Assembly: GCF_002288635.1 (NCBI RefSeq)
Contig: NZ_NRSW01000001.1
Span: 1,704,548 to 1,768,547, forward strand
Length of the DNA: 64,000 nt
Source: Mucilaginibacter sp. MD40
GTDB taxonomy: Bacteria; Bacteroidota; Bacteroidia; Sphingobacteriales; Sphingobacteriaceae
Direction of reading: 5' to 3'
Positions 34,090 to 44,300 of the stretch are shown here, piece after piece. The translations under genes and the position numbers were made by a program. Position 1 is the first letter of the stretch, and each line of letters opens with the position of its first letter. The notes under the pieces are model-generated. The model had not been told where the DNA came from, did not search any database, and saw nothing but the letters and a program-made list of their open reading frames with translations.

Positions 34090-34855
34090 CGATATTACCT
34101 CGAAGCCCTTTTTTATTGTTGGTCCATGCGTAATGGAGAACCAGGACCTGTTGTATACCGTTGCCGAAAAGGTAGCGGAGATAGGCAGTAAGTACCCGGT
34201 GACGGTGGTCTTTAAATCATCATTTGATAAAGCCAACCGAACCAGTATACACAGTTACCGCGGCCCCGGCCTTACTAAAGGTATGGAGATGCTGAATAAC
34301 GTAAAAGAGAAATTCGGCTTGCCGGTTACAACGGATATCCATGAACCTTTCCAGGCCGCCGCCTGCGCGGAGGTGGTGGATATTTTGCAGATACCGGCCT
34401 TTCTTTGCCGTCAAACCGATCTGCTGGTGGCCGCTGCCGAAACAGGTAAGATCGTAAACATCAAAAAAGCACAGTTCCTTTCGGGGCAGGATATGTTTTA
34501 CCCCGCGCAAAAAGTAAAAGAGGCGGGTAACGATCGGGTGATCCTTACAGAACGCGGCAATTCCTTCGGTTATAATAACCTGGTGGTTGATTTCAGGAAT
34601 GTAGCTGATATGGCTGAATTTGGTTATCCGGTTTGTATGGATTGTACTCATTCGGTACAGCGCCCGGGCGGCGCAGGTGGTAAAACCGGAGGCGACCGCA
34701 AATTCGTACCGGCTATGGCGCGCGCTGCAAAAGCTTTCGGTGCAAGCGGCTACTTCATTGAAACCCATCCCGATCCTGACCACGCCTTGAGCGATGGACC
34801 TAACATGCTTTACCTGCGTGATCTGGAAGAATTGATAAAATCACTGATAGCGTAA
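34076..34855 (+). CDS. kdsA: 3-deoxy-8-phosphooctulonate synthase (Kdo-8-phosphate synthase)
   Basis: Condenses phosphoenolpyruvate with arabinose-5-phosphate. The TIM barrel starts with FFIVGPCVMENQDLLYTVAE, then VVFKSSFDKANRTSIHSYRG, VTTDIHEP, FLCRQTDLLVAAAETGKIVN, ILTERGNSFGYNNLVVDFRN and PVCMDCTHSVQRPGGAGGKT, and ends with FIETHPDPDHALSDGPNMLY. Asn in SFGYNNLV and Cys in IVGPC are residues also discussed for metal dependence in this family. The length of 259 aa is slightly short of the usual 280. The ATG at 34076 lies inside kdsB. Confidence 0.95.
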   Translation: MALYNDITSKPFFIVGPCVMENQDLLYTVAEKVAEIGSKYPVTVVFKSSFDKANRTSIHSYRGPGLTKGMEMLNNVKEKFGLPVTTDIHEPFQAAACAEVVDILQIPAFLCRQTDLLVAAAETGKIVNIKKAQFLSGQDMFYPAQKVKEAGNDRVILTERGNSFGYNNLVVDFRNVADMAEFGYPVCMDCTHSVQRPGGAGGKTGGDRKFVPAMARAAKAFGASGYFIETHPDPDHALSDGPNMLYLRDLEELIKSLIA

Positions 34856-34864
34856 TTGCCATCC

Positions 34865-35209
34865 ATGGGCAATCACGATTTTCTAAGTATAATGCGGACT
34901 GTAGTTCACTACAGCCTGCATTTTTTAGCGCCGGGTTTACTGGCGTTTATTTTTTTTAGGAAGAAATGGAAGAAAGCCTGGCTTATTATGATAGCCACTA
35001 TGCTGGTTGATACCGATCATTTACTGGCTAACCCCATCTTTGACCCTAACCGCTGCAGTATTGGCTACCATCCGCTACATACCTGGTATGCCATAGGTGT
35101 ATATGTTATTCTGTTAATATTCCCCCGTACCCGTATCATAGCGGTGGGCTTGCTGTTCCATATGCTCACCGACTGGCAGGATTGCCAGTGGCTGCATATT
35201 TTACGTTAA
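34865..35209 (+). CDS. Small membrane protein, DUF6122-like
   Basis: About 114 aa, with three hydrophobic helices (LHFLAPGLLAFIFF, KAWLIMIATMLVDTDHLLA, AIGVYVILLIFPRTRIIAVG) and His/Asp motifs (VHYSLHF, DTDHLL, HPLHTWYAIG, FHMLTDWQDC). The motifs recall membrane-bound metal-dependent hydrolases. The frame is open from TTG 34856. ATGs at 34865 and 34892 are possible starts; the second gives MRTVVHYSLHF and may be the true one. It follows kdsA by 9 bases and its stop overlaps the converging deaminase stop. Function unknown. Confidence 0.7.
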   Translation: MGNHDFLSIMRTVVHYSLHFLAPGLLAFIFFRKKWKKAWLIMIATMLVDTDHLLANPIFDPNRCSIGYHPLHTWYAIGVYVILLIFPRTRIIAVGLLFHMLTDWQDCQWLHILR

Positions 35210-35682
35210 TAATTAGTTTTCTTTTCAGTAACCTGCCATTGCTTAAATACTTCAAGGGCTTCGGAATGCAGCAATTGTTCAAAAGGTAATTTCCTTTGGG
35301 CCATAGGTAGTTCCAGTTCATCATAAATAAAATGGTCGTCGAAGCCAATATCGGCAGCATCCTTTTTGGTATTAGCGTAGTATACCTTATCTATACGTGC
35401 CCAGTAGATGGCGCCCAGGCACATTGGGCAAGGCTCGCAACTGGTGTATATTACGCAGCCTTCAAGGTTAAAGGTGCCCAGTTCCTGGCAAGCCAGGCGT
35501 ATGGTGGCCACTTCTGCATGTGCGGTTGGGTCATTAGTAGGCACAACCTTGTTGGCGCTACGGGCAACTACTTCGCCATCCTTCACTATTACCGCGCCGA
35601 AAGGGCCGCCTTGTTCATTCTCAACATTATATCGCGACAGCTCAACGGCCATCCGCATAAATTTTTCGTGATTCTGTTCCAT
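35206..35682 (-). CDS. Nucleoside/guanine deaminase (CDA fold)
   Basis: 158-aa zinc deaminase. The zinc site is HAEV (His and the catalytic Glu in DPTAHAEVATIR) plus PCPMC (SCEPCPMCLGAIYWARIDKV). The N-terminal GGPFGAVIVKDGEVVARSAN and the C-terminal extension (DDHFIYDELELPMAQRKLPF) match GuaD-type guanine deaminases, where the extended tail closes the neighbouring active site. tRNA adenosine deaminase (TadA) is less likely because of this tail. It ends in overlapping stops with the plus-strand gene at 34865. Substrate is inferred. Confidence 0.85.
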   Translation of the reverse strand: MEQNHEKFMRMAVELSRYNVENEQGGPFGAVIVKDGEVVARSANKVVPTNDPTAHAEVATIRLACQELGTFNLEGCVIYTSCEPCPMCLGAIYWARIDKVYYANTKKDAADIGFDDHFIYDELELPMAQRKLPFEQLLHSEALEVFKQWQVTEKKTNY

Positions 35683-35696
35683 AACTTAGTCCATTA

Positions 35697-35724
35697 AAAA
35701 ACCCCAACCATTGGCCGGGGTTTT
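35697..35724 (-). terminator. Rho-independent-type terminator of the OmpH-like gene
   Basis: AAAACCCC at 35698-35705 and GGGGTTTT at 35717-35724 form a GC-rich stem. On the minus strand it is followed by a T-run and lies about 60 bases past the OmpH-like stop, just before the deaminase gene. Confidence 0.75.
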
Positions 35725-35784
35725 GTATGAAGTTAAATTTCTCATCTGCCTATCTGCAAACTCGAAATCTGTATATCAAAAAGC

Positions 35785-36387
35785 TTATTTTTTGTCTTTA
35801 GCGTAAGCTTCGTTAAGGCCTTTGATCACTTCGGCAGTTATGTCAAGGCTTGGATCTCCATAAAGAACGGTAGGGTCGCCTTTTTTAAAGGTCAATATCA
35901 TTTTGTAACCATGCTCTTTAGCGTAAGCTTTTGTAAATTCTGTTAATTTATCATAAAGCTTGGTTTGCTCGTTCACCTGGTCGTTCTGTACGGCGGCAGC
36001 AGCGTTTTGCTGATATTGCTGAAACTCTTGTCCTTTACGTTGCAGGCGCTGCTCGGTAGCGGCGCGTTGGTCGGCGCTCATGGTACCAGCGTTTTTCTGG
36101 TATTCGGCAACTTCACGCTGTATGGCTTGCTGGCGGCTACCCACATCACTTTGAGCTGCCCGGCCTTTACTTTCAAGCCTTTTTTCCATGTCCTTTATGT
36201 AATCATATTTGGCTACAACAGAATCTTGGTTAAAGAATACAATTTCGGGTTTGCCGGCGGTAGCGGTTACCGGAGTAGTTGCCGCAGCTGTTTTATCAGC
36301 CGGTTTATTTTGGTTACATGCAGCTAAACCAGCAGCAATACCTAATGCTAAAACTGATTTTGTAACAATTGATGCCTTGAATTTCAT
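35785..36387 (-). CDS. OmpH/Skp-family periplasmic chaperone (lipoprotein)
   Basis: 200-aa Skp-like protein that holds unfolded outer-membrane proteins. It has a lipoprotein signal (ASIVTKSVLALGIAAGLAAC, lipobox LAAC, Cys24). A globular strand IVFFNQDSVVAKYDYIKDM precedes the long coiled-coil arms rich in Gln/Arg (GSRQQAIQREVAEYQKNAGT, QRLQRKGQEFQQYQQNAAAA). The chain ends with GYKMILTFKKGDPTVLYGDP and DITAEVIKGLNEAY, as in other OmpH proteins. A threonine/alanine linker after the Cys is typical of lipidated versions. A TATATTTG -7-like element lies 27-34 bases upstream. Confidence 0.88.
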   Translation of the reverse strand: MKFKASIVTKSVLALGIAAGLAACNQNKPADKTAAATTPVTATAGKPEIVFFNQDSVVAKYDYIKDMEKRLESKGRAAQSDVGSRQQAIQREVAEYQKNAGTMSADQRAATEQRLQRKGQEFQQYQQNAAAAVQNDQVNEQTKLYDKLTEFTKAYAKEHGYKMILTFKKGDPTVLYGDPSLDITAEVIKGLNEAYAKDKK

Positions 36388-36413
36388 TTGTACTGATTCT
36401 ATAAAAATTTTGA

Positions 36414-36421
36414 CAAATATA
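36414..36421 (-). promoter_or_regulatory. Candidate -7 element for the OmpH-like gene
   Basis: On the minus strand the sequence reads TATATTTG, a TAnnTTTG match. It ends 26 bases before the ATG at 36387. No clear -33 box was seen. Confidence 0.4.
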
Positions 36422-36531
36422 ATTTTTTAACTCAAGTTTCCTATTCATAAGTGATATGTTTATGAGGCGGATAATTATCAACAATCTCACTATTGTTGCA
36501 CAATTTTGAACAGGTTTCGGGTATAAAATCG

Positions 36532-36539
36532 TATTTTTG
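36532..36539 (+). promoter_or_regulatory. Candidate -7 element for gyrB
   Basis: TATTTTTG fits TAnnTTTG and ends 22 bases before the gyrB ATG. A TTTG at 36505-36508 is a possible -33 element, at a long spacing of 23 bases. Confidence 0.45.
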
Positions 36540-36558
36540 AAGGTTACTGTTTAACTAA

Positions 36559-38520
<1,962 letters not shown>

Positions 38521-38562
38521 GATGAATTACAGGTGTGCAATAAGTCTGCATCCGCTTTAAAT

Positions 38563-38599
38563 AAACAAGAAGCCCCGCCTAAAGCGGGGCTTCTTGTTT
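38563..38599. terminator. Bidirectional terminator between gyrB and the retropepsin-like gene
   Basis: A perfect 16-bp inverted repeat has arms 38563-38578 and 38584-38599 and loop CTAAA. It is GC-rich at the tip, with A/T runs outside. It ends gyrB on the plus strand. The minus-strand stop codon of the converging gene is at 38579-38581, within the loop, so one stem arm is coding. Confidence 0.9.
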
Positions 38600-39025
38600 T
38601 AGCGTCAATTTCTTTTTGCCAAAATTTATGACACCTTTATATTTCATCAGCACATCGCTGCCGATAACGCCAAGTACCTGCGGATGGCCCATTTGTTCGT
38701 AGGCATAGTTGATGGTTGATAGGTCAAGTACAGCTACTTCAATTTCCGGTATCACAAAATCGCCGATGTAAAGCTTTTCAATTATAGCGGTGGCCGATTC
38801 CATGGTGGAGGTTCCTAAACCGGTAGATAGTCTTTCGCTTGCAATAATATCAGCTTCAGCATTGGCCTTTGTGAGCACCCCTCGGTCAAATGCTGTGCGT
38901 GATGCACCGGTGTCAAGCACAGCCTTAAATGGCTTCCCATAAACGGTAATATCTAAAATAGGGTGGAAGCCGTCGCCATGGAGGTCGATAATTTGCAGCG
39001 GAATGATAGATGATATGAGAGGCAT
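38579..39025 (-). CDS. Retropepsin-like aspartic protease-fold protein
   Basis: 148-aa protein with a single aspartic-protease lobe. The catalytic motif is DTGASRTAFDRGVL in KPFKAVLDTGAS, preceded by HPILDITVYG. The second hydrophobic turn is QVLGVIGSDVLMKYKGVINF, ending in KKLTLKQEAPL. No signal peptide is seen, so it is probably cytosolic. Such proteins work as dimers; substrates are mostly unknown. It is separated from tamL by its own hairpin terminator. Confidence 0.82.
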   Translation of the reverse strand: MPLISSIIPLQIIDLHGDGFHPILDITVYGKPFKAVLDTGASRTAFDRGVLTKANAEADIIASERLSTGLGTSTMESATAIIEKLYIGDFVIPEIEVAVLDLSTINYAYEQMGHPQVLGVIGSDVLMKYKGVINFGKKKLTLKQEAPL

Positions 39026-39029
39026 GTTT

Positions 39030-39071
39030 ATAACAAAGGCGGCAATATAGTAATAATGCCGCCTTTGTTAT
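39030..39071 (-). terminator. Terminator after tamL
   Basis: A perfect 15-bp inverted repeat has arms 39030-39044 and 39057-39071 and a 12-base loop. The core is GCCGCCTTTG on the minus strand. It lies 14 bases past the tamL stop, so the retropepsin-like gene downstream is likely a separate unit. Confidence 0.8.
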
Positions 39072-39084
39072 TATTCGCAGTTGA

Positions 39085-41340
39085 TTAGAATGGATAACCA
39101 ATAGCTATATTTAAGATAGCGTTATGAAAGCTTGGGCTGATGGACCTTGAGCCTCCGTTGGTAGGTGTATAAGGCCGCAGCAGCGGGAAGCCCAGGTCAG
39201 TACGCAGCACCAGTATGGTAGCATCAAAGCGTAAACCAAAGCCGGCATCAACCGCCATTTGGCTCAGGAAGTTTGGCCCGAATGTGCCTCCCTGCTGGTG
39301 TGGTTTGGCGTTCCAGATGTTGCCCGCATCGGCAAATAAAGCACCCTGTACAATGCTGAACAATTTTTGGCGTATCTCAATGTTGGCTTCCAGTTTAATA
39401 TCACCCGACTGGTCGGCAATAAAGGTATTGCCATCGGGGTTAGGATTAACCGTACCCGGGCCAATTGAACGTGGCCTGAAGCCTCTTAAACTGTTTGGCC
39501 CGCCAATAAAGAATTGCTGATTGTAAGGCAATATGGTGGAGTTGCCGTAAGGTAAGCCAACGCCTGCAATTAAGCGTGTAGCCAGCTTGGTACCCGACGT
39601 TATCTTATGGAAAAACCGTATCTCGCTCTCGGCCTTAACATACTGGTTAAAGGTGGTACCAAATAGCTTCTTTTCTTTGCCCGCGAGTGTATCGGCGCCG
39701 GTAATTAAGCCATACAGGTTGTTTGACAAACTTAGTTTACCACGAAAGTACAAGCTGTTGGTGCGGTAATCTTCGGTAGTGTTGTCAAAGGTATAGGCAT
39801 AACTTGGGCCTAGGGTAAACTGCGGGTCAATAACGTGCTTAAGCGCAGGGTTAGAGGTTTTGGCGATGCTATCTGTGTAGAGTTGGGTAACGTTACGCGG
39901 CTTTACATAGGTAGCCTCTATCAAGTTAAGCTCATGGAGTTTATGCTCATTACTTTTAAACTGATAGCCGAATGAACCGGTGAAAGAATTAAGCGAGTAT
40001 AGTTTTTGCCTTACTACAGATGAGTAGCCTAATTGTACCACTGTGCGCGGAATGTAGGCGTTAGATGATTCTACCCGCCAGGGTGTAATTAGTCGCGGCC
40101 ACGAAAGGCTGGTTTGCACACCATATTGGTAAACATTATAACCACTGTTTTGCCCGCCTACCTGTACATCGGTACTACCAAAAAGCGTAACGGTTAACAA
40201 TTCACCCCCTTTAAAGGCATTACGGTTTTTCCAGCTCAGGTTAATTTGCGAGCCGGTATAGTTAGCTGATGTGGTACGGCCCAATAACTCTAACTGCAGG
40301 GATTTTTTCTTGTAAGGTGTAAGGAAATAATATACGTCGAGCTTAGGCGAATCTGGCGTAACATCCTCAAAACGGTTCTTTACATAACGATAGGGCCCAA
40401 GGTTAATAAACCGGTTAAGCGAGTTGTTATGTGTAGTGCGGCTGTAAACATCATTAGGGTGCAGCAATACGGTATTGGCAAAAAGATAAGGCCTGGCAGT
40501 ATTACGCGGGTCAACAATATTGTACCACCGGTATTTATACGCCTGGTCGAGCTTTAGAGAGGTATCGCGCAGCGAATAGTTAGGATAAACATAAATATTG
40601 CGTATGGTATATATTTCACGTGCCTGTGGCGGTGTTTCGGGCTTTATGCCGAGTATAACATCTACCTGGTGGTTACCAACGGTGCTATCTACCTTAGCTA
40701 TCAATTGTTCGGGTGCGAAATAGAAAAAGCCTTCTTCCTTTAAACGGGTATCAATACGTATGCGTTCATTCTTGATCACATCCAGGTTATACTTATCACC
40801 CTTTTTTAGCAAGGTTTGTTTCATAGTGCCCTTGACAGCGGTATCCAAATTGTTGTCTGTAGCGTTAGGGAAAGTAAGGTTACGTATAGTGTAAGATGGT
40901 CCCGGCAAAGCGGTAAAAACAGTTTTCGCTGTTTTCTTTTTGCCAATGGTATCGCCGCTTACCGTTGCCTGGAAGTAACTGATGTTTTGCAGGCGGTTCT
41001 GCATCACATCGCTATTCTTTTGTAAGTCAACCTGGCTTACGAGTACGGGCGGTTCACCGTATTTGCTTAGGAAACGTTGTATAAAATTGCTACGGCTCTT
41101 TGTTTTATAGTAAAGCCACAGCTTAATGCGCATACCCAGTAAGGACGAATTGGGTTTCGGCCTTATATAGGTCTTAAGCTCAGAACGCAGCGCTTTTGCC
41201 TCACTTTTGGGTATGTTTTTATCATTTATCTTTACATCGCCCCCGGTGTATAGCTTTTGACCCGCAGGTAGGTATTTGGTGGTACTGCAGGCATTTAAAA
41301 CCACAGCAAGAAATATAAAATATATTATACGTTTGATCAT
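39085..41340 (-). CDS. tamL: TamL: BamA/TamA-family outer-membrane lipoprotein
   Basis: Outer-membrane barrel partner of TamB. It has a lipoprotein signal (MIKRIIYFIFLAVVLNAC, Cys18 in lipobox LNAC), unlike proteobacterial TamA. Then come POTRA-like repeats (about residues 40-330: VSQVDLQKNSDVMQNRLQNI, YTIRNLTFPNATDNNLDTAV, FEDVTPDSPKLDVYYFLTPY) and a C-terminal Omp85 barrel with the hallmark FFIGGPNSLRGFRPRSIGPG, ending in Phe. The length of 751 aa is usual for Bacteroidota TamL. Its ATG overlaps the tamB stop by four bases (ATGA), so the two are cotranscribed with tamB first. Confidence 0.9.
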   Translation of the reverse strand: MIKRIIYFIFLAVVLNACSTTKYLPAGQKLYTGGDVKINDKNIPKSEAKALRSELKTYIRPKPNSSLLGMRIKLWLYYKTKSRSNFIQRFLSKYGEPPVLVSQVDLQKNSDVMQNRLQNISYFQATVSGDTIGKKKTAKTVFTALPGPSYTIRNLTFPNATDNNLDTAVKGTMKQTLLKKGDKYNLDVIKNERIRIDTRLKEEGFFYFAPEQLIAKVDSTVGNHQVDVILGIKPETPPQAREIYTIRNIYVYPNYSLRDTSLKLDQAYKYRWYNIVDPRNTARPYLFANTVLLHPNDVYSRTTHNNSLNRFINLGPYRYVKNRFEDVTPDSPKLDVYYFLTPYKKKSLQLELLGRTTSANYTGSQINLSWKNRNAFKGGELLTVTLFGSTDVQVGGQNSGYNVYQYGVQTSLSWPRLITPWRVESSNAYIPRTVVQLGYSSVVRQKLYSLNSFTGSFGYQFKSNEHKLHELNLIEATYVKPRNVTQLYTDSIAKTSNPALKHVIDPQFTLGPSYAYTFDNTTEDYRTNSLYFRGKLSLSNNLYGLITGADTLAGKEKKLFGTTFNQYVKAESEIRFFHKITSGTKLATRLIAGVGLPYGNSTILPYNQQFFIGGPNSLRGFRPRSIGPGTVNPNPDGNTFIADQSGDIKLEANIEIRQKLFSIVQGALFADAGNIWNAKPHQQGGTFGPNFLSQMAVDAGFGLRFDATILVLRTDLGFPLLRPYTPTNGGSRSISPSFHNAILNIAIGYPF

Positions 41341-44300
41341 AAGGTAGTTGTCTGTGTTTTTTCGCGTGCTTCTTTATCTTTCTGCTGTTGTTCTTTTTCC
41401 AGGCGTTCCTTTTCTTTCTGTTCCTGCAGGTATTTGCGGCGCATAGCTCTTTCTTCCGGTGAACGCTTGCGGAATATTTCACGGAAGCGGTTGTAATCAA
41501 CGGTTAAGGCAAAGCCTACGCCTGTTTCAATGATCTGTCCCTGTATCACCACAAATTCGTCCTTACGGTAAACGCGAAGCGAATAACGGCCGTCTTTACT
41601 CAGTTTATAGTTAATGGAAACATTACCGGCAATGTTGGTGGTTTTTTGCCCTGCCTGCGCTCCTTCTAAATTAAAGTTATTACCCACGCTTACCGTTAGC
41701 CTGTCGTTAAGGAAGCGTTTGGATAAACCAACATTCAGATCCGTTCGGTTAGTAGCCGTGCCCGACGAATAATCTTCACCGGAGGTCACCCCAAAATTCA
41801 GATCGACCCCTTGTATCAGGTCGCCGGCCAGGTTGTTTAGCTGGTCGGTAAGGAGGCCGCTCACACTATTGCGGATGGCACCTTCAATACCGGCGCTGCC
41901 TCCCTGGCTCTGCAGCGGATTGTCGCCAATAAAGTGGCCCAGCAGTAATACGCCAAGCACTTGTTTGTTTAACTCATTAGGATCGGCCCTTACCTGTGCC
42001 AGGCGGGTGTCAACCGTGTTGGTTACCTCTGATGATACATTCAGGTTACTGTCCGGCAAAACAATATCAAAACTGATTTGCGGTTTCATCAACTCGTTTT
42101 TGAGGTTGAGGTTAACGTTAAATGGTAGTTTTTGCTTGTACTGAGTTGTATTTTGGTCTGATAGTTGGTTGGCCACCAGATCTATAGGTGGTACGTTGGC
42201 TATGTAGGTAGCCGTAAGGTCGATATTAGCGCTGGTAGGGTCGCCGGTCCAGGTAATTGTGCTGCCTTTTTTAAAGTTGAATTTACGCGTTACGGTAGCG
42301 TACGACAGGTTGTACGAGCCCTCATTAACAATATACGTTCCGGTAAGGCTGGTTTTTCCGCTTGGGTCAATACCGCCGCTCAGGTGCGCTTCGCCTTTCA
42401 GGTTCACTACGTCACCATTACGTTCATCCACAACAATAGTAAAGGCGGCGTTTTTATCAATATTTACGGTAGCGTTCACATCAAGCCCGGTAATTTCCGA
42501 TTTCTTGAGCGAATCCAACTGTTTGGCAATCAATATCGAGTCGGTATTTGGAGCGTCCTGGTCAATAAATTCTACCACGCCTTTGCGATCTTCCACACCG
42601 GGATCTGTAGTTGGCAGTACAATGGCAAAATCAGTTTTATCGTTCACGGTCAGCGTGGCATCTACAACCGGTTTGGCCATATCACCACGTACTTTAATAT
42701 CACTATTAAGATATAATTTGCCATAGAACAACTTATTATCAGCCTTGGTAGAATTGATAACCCGGAAGTTATCAGAACGGATATTCATTCCAAACTTAAA
42801 GTCGGTATAGGTTTTTGTGTAGATAGCGCCTGATATTACAGCTTTGTTATTGGTAGAGTCTACCAGGGTAAAATCATTAAAACGTATGCCTTCATCATTA
42901 AACGTTATGCTCTCCTTAGGCATAGTAAAATAAGAGTTAAGCATAGATACATTAAAGGCAACCTTATTAAAGTTAATATCACCACGAACGGCGGGTGCAT
43001 CGGTAGTACCTGTTATTTTAAGTGCGCCCGTAATGTTACCGCTGGAGTTACGGATAGAGCCAAAGGTAAAACCCTGTATGCTCTTCATATTGAGGTTAAC
43101 AATGTTCAGGTTCATATCAAACCTGCTTGATGGAGCGGTGTAATACAGCCCGTTAAGGTCAACCTGGTTACCCTTGCCGGTGATGCTTACATTAGCGGCG
43201 TAAGCGTTTTGTGTTTGGTTATTTACCTTAAGCGCGATGTTGCCCACGGTATCGCCTTTGAAGTTAAAATTGCTGACGTTGATAGCCGATTCAAAAGTTG
43301 GCGATTTTTGGAAGTTGCTGATCACCGCTTTACCATCAATGGTGCCGCCTATAAGCAGCGAATCCTGTTTGGCCATTTTGGTGAGGGTTTCAATACGGAA
43401 GTTGCGGAAATCAACCGTGATAGGAGAGTTCATGCCGCCCGAACTGTTGGCGCTTAACACCTGGTTGTTGTTGGTGATACTGAAATTGCGCGCCAGTACA
43501 CCTTTATTACCAAACTGCAGGGCATTATCGGCATTAACAGCCCATGGGGCATAATCAAGCAGGAGCCCGTCCTTTAAAAAGCTGAACTGGTATTCATCAG
43601 GCATGGCGCTAAACTCACCGGCAACACGATAGCGTTCCTTACGTTCTTTATCGCGCACCTGGAGGTTGATACCCAGTTTGTTGTTTTGCGCAGCGCCGGT
43701 AATGCTGGTATATAGCAGATCAAGCGATGAACCTACCTTTATTTCATCAACTGTTAGACTATAGTTAAGCGCGTTATTACCCGTGTTTATACCCAGCTTT
43801 AAATTGTTAACGGTGTTGGTGCCATATATTACTTTTGGTGCAACGCCATTTACCACCAGCTCACCGGTAGCACTGTTAAATTTGCCGGTAAATAGTACCG
43901 GATCCAACTGTTTTAGATCAGGCGCGAATTTGGTTACCAGCGGTGTTTTAACCAGGCGGGCGTCAAAGGTAAATTGCTGCGGCGAGTATTTTACCTTGGG
44001 CGCCGCTTTATTGCCGCTGGCCAGGTTCATGTCATAGTATTTATTGATCACATCCTGTATGGCAGGCGCTATCTGCGTGAGTTTATATTTGCCGTTCATG
44101 TGGGCGTACAGCATCGGCGTTTTTAGGCGCAGGGTGCTGCTATCTGCATTGGCGGTAGAAATAAGGCTGATAGAGTCAAGCGCTATGCGTTCGCCTTTGT
44201 TTACAATCAGCAAATTAGTAGCCAATATGTTGGCATTCAGGTAATCCGGGTCGGCGGTTGGTACATCGGCTACTACCTTGCCGTGAAAACGCATAGGGTC

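Noticed and set aside
34220..34783. 187-aa minus-strand open frame inside kdsA
   Set aside because: It is fully antisense to a well-supported kdsA, has no family motif and arises from codon bias of the real gene.
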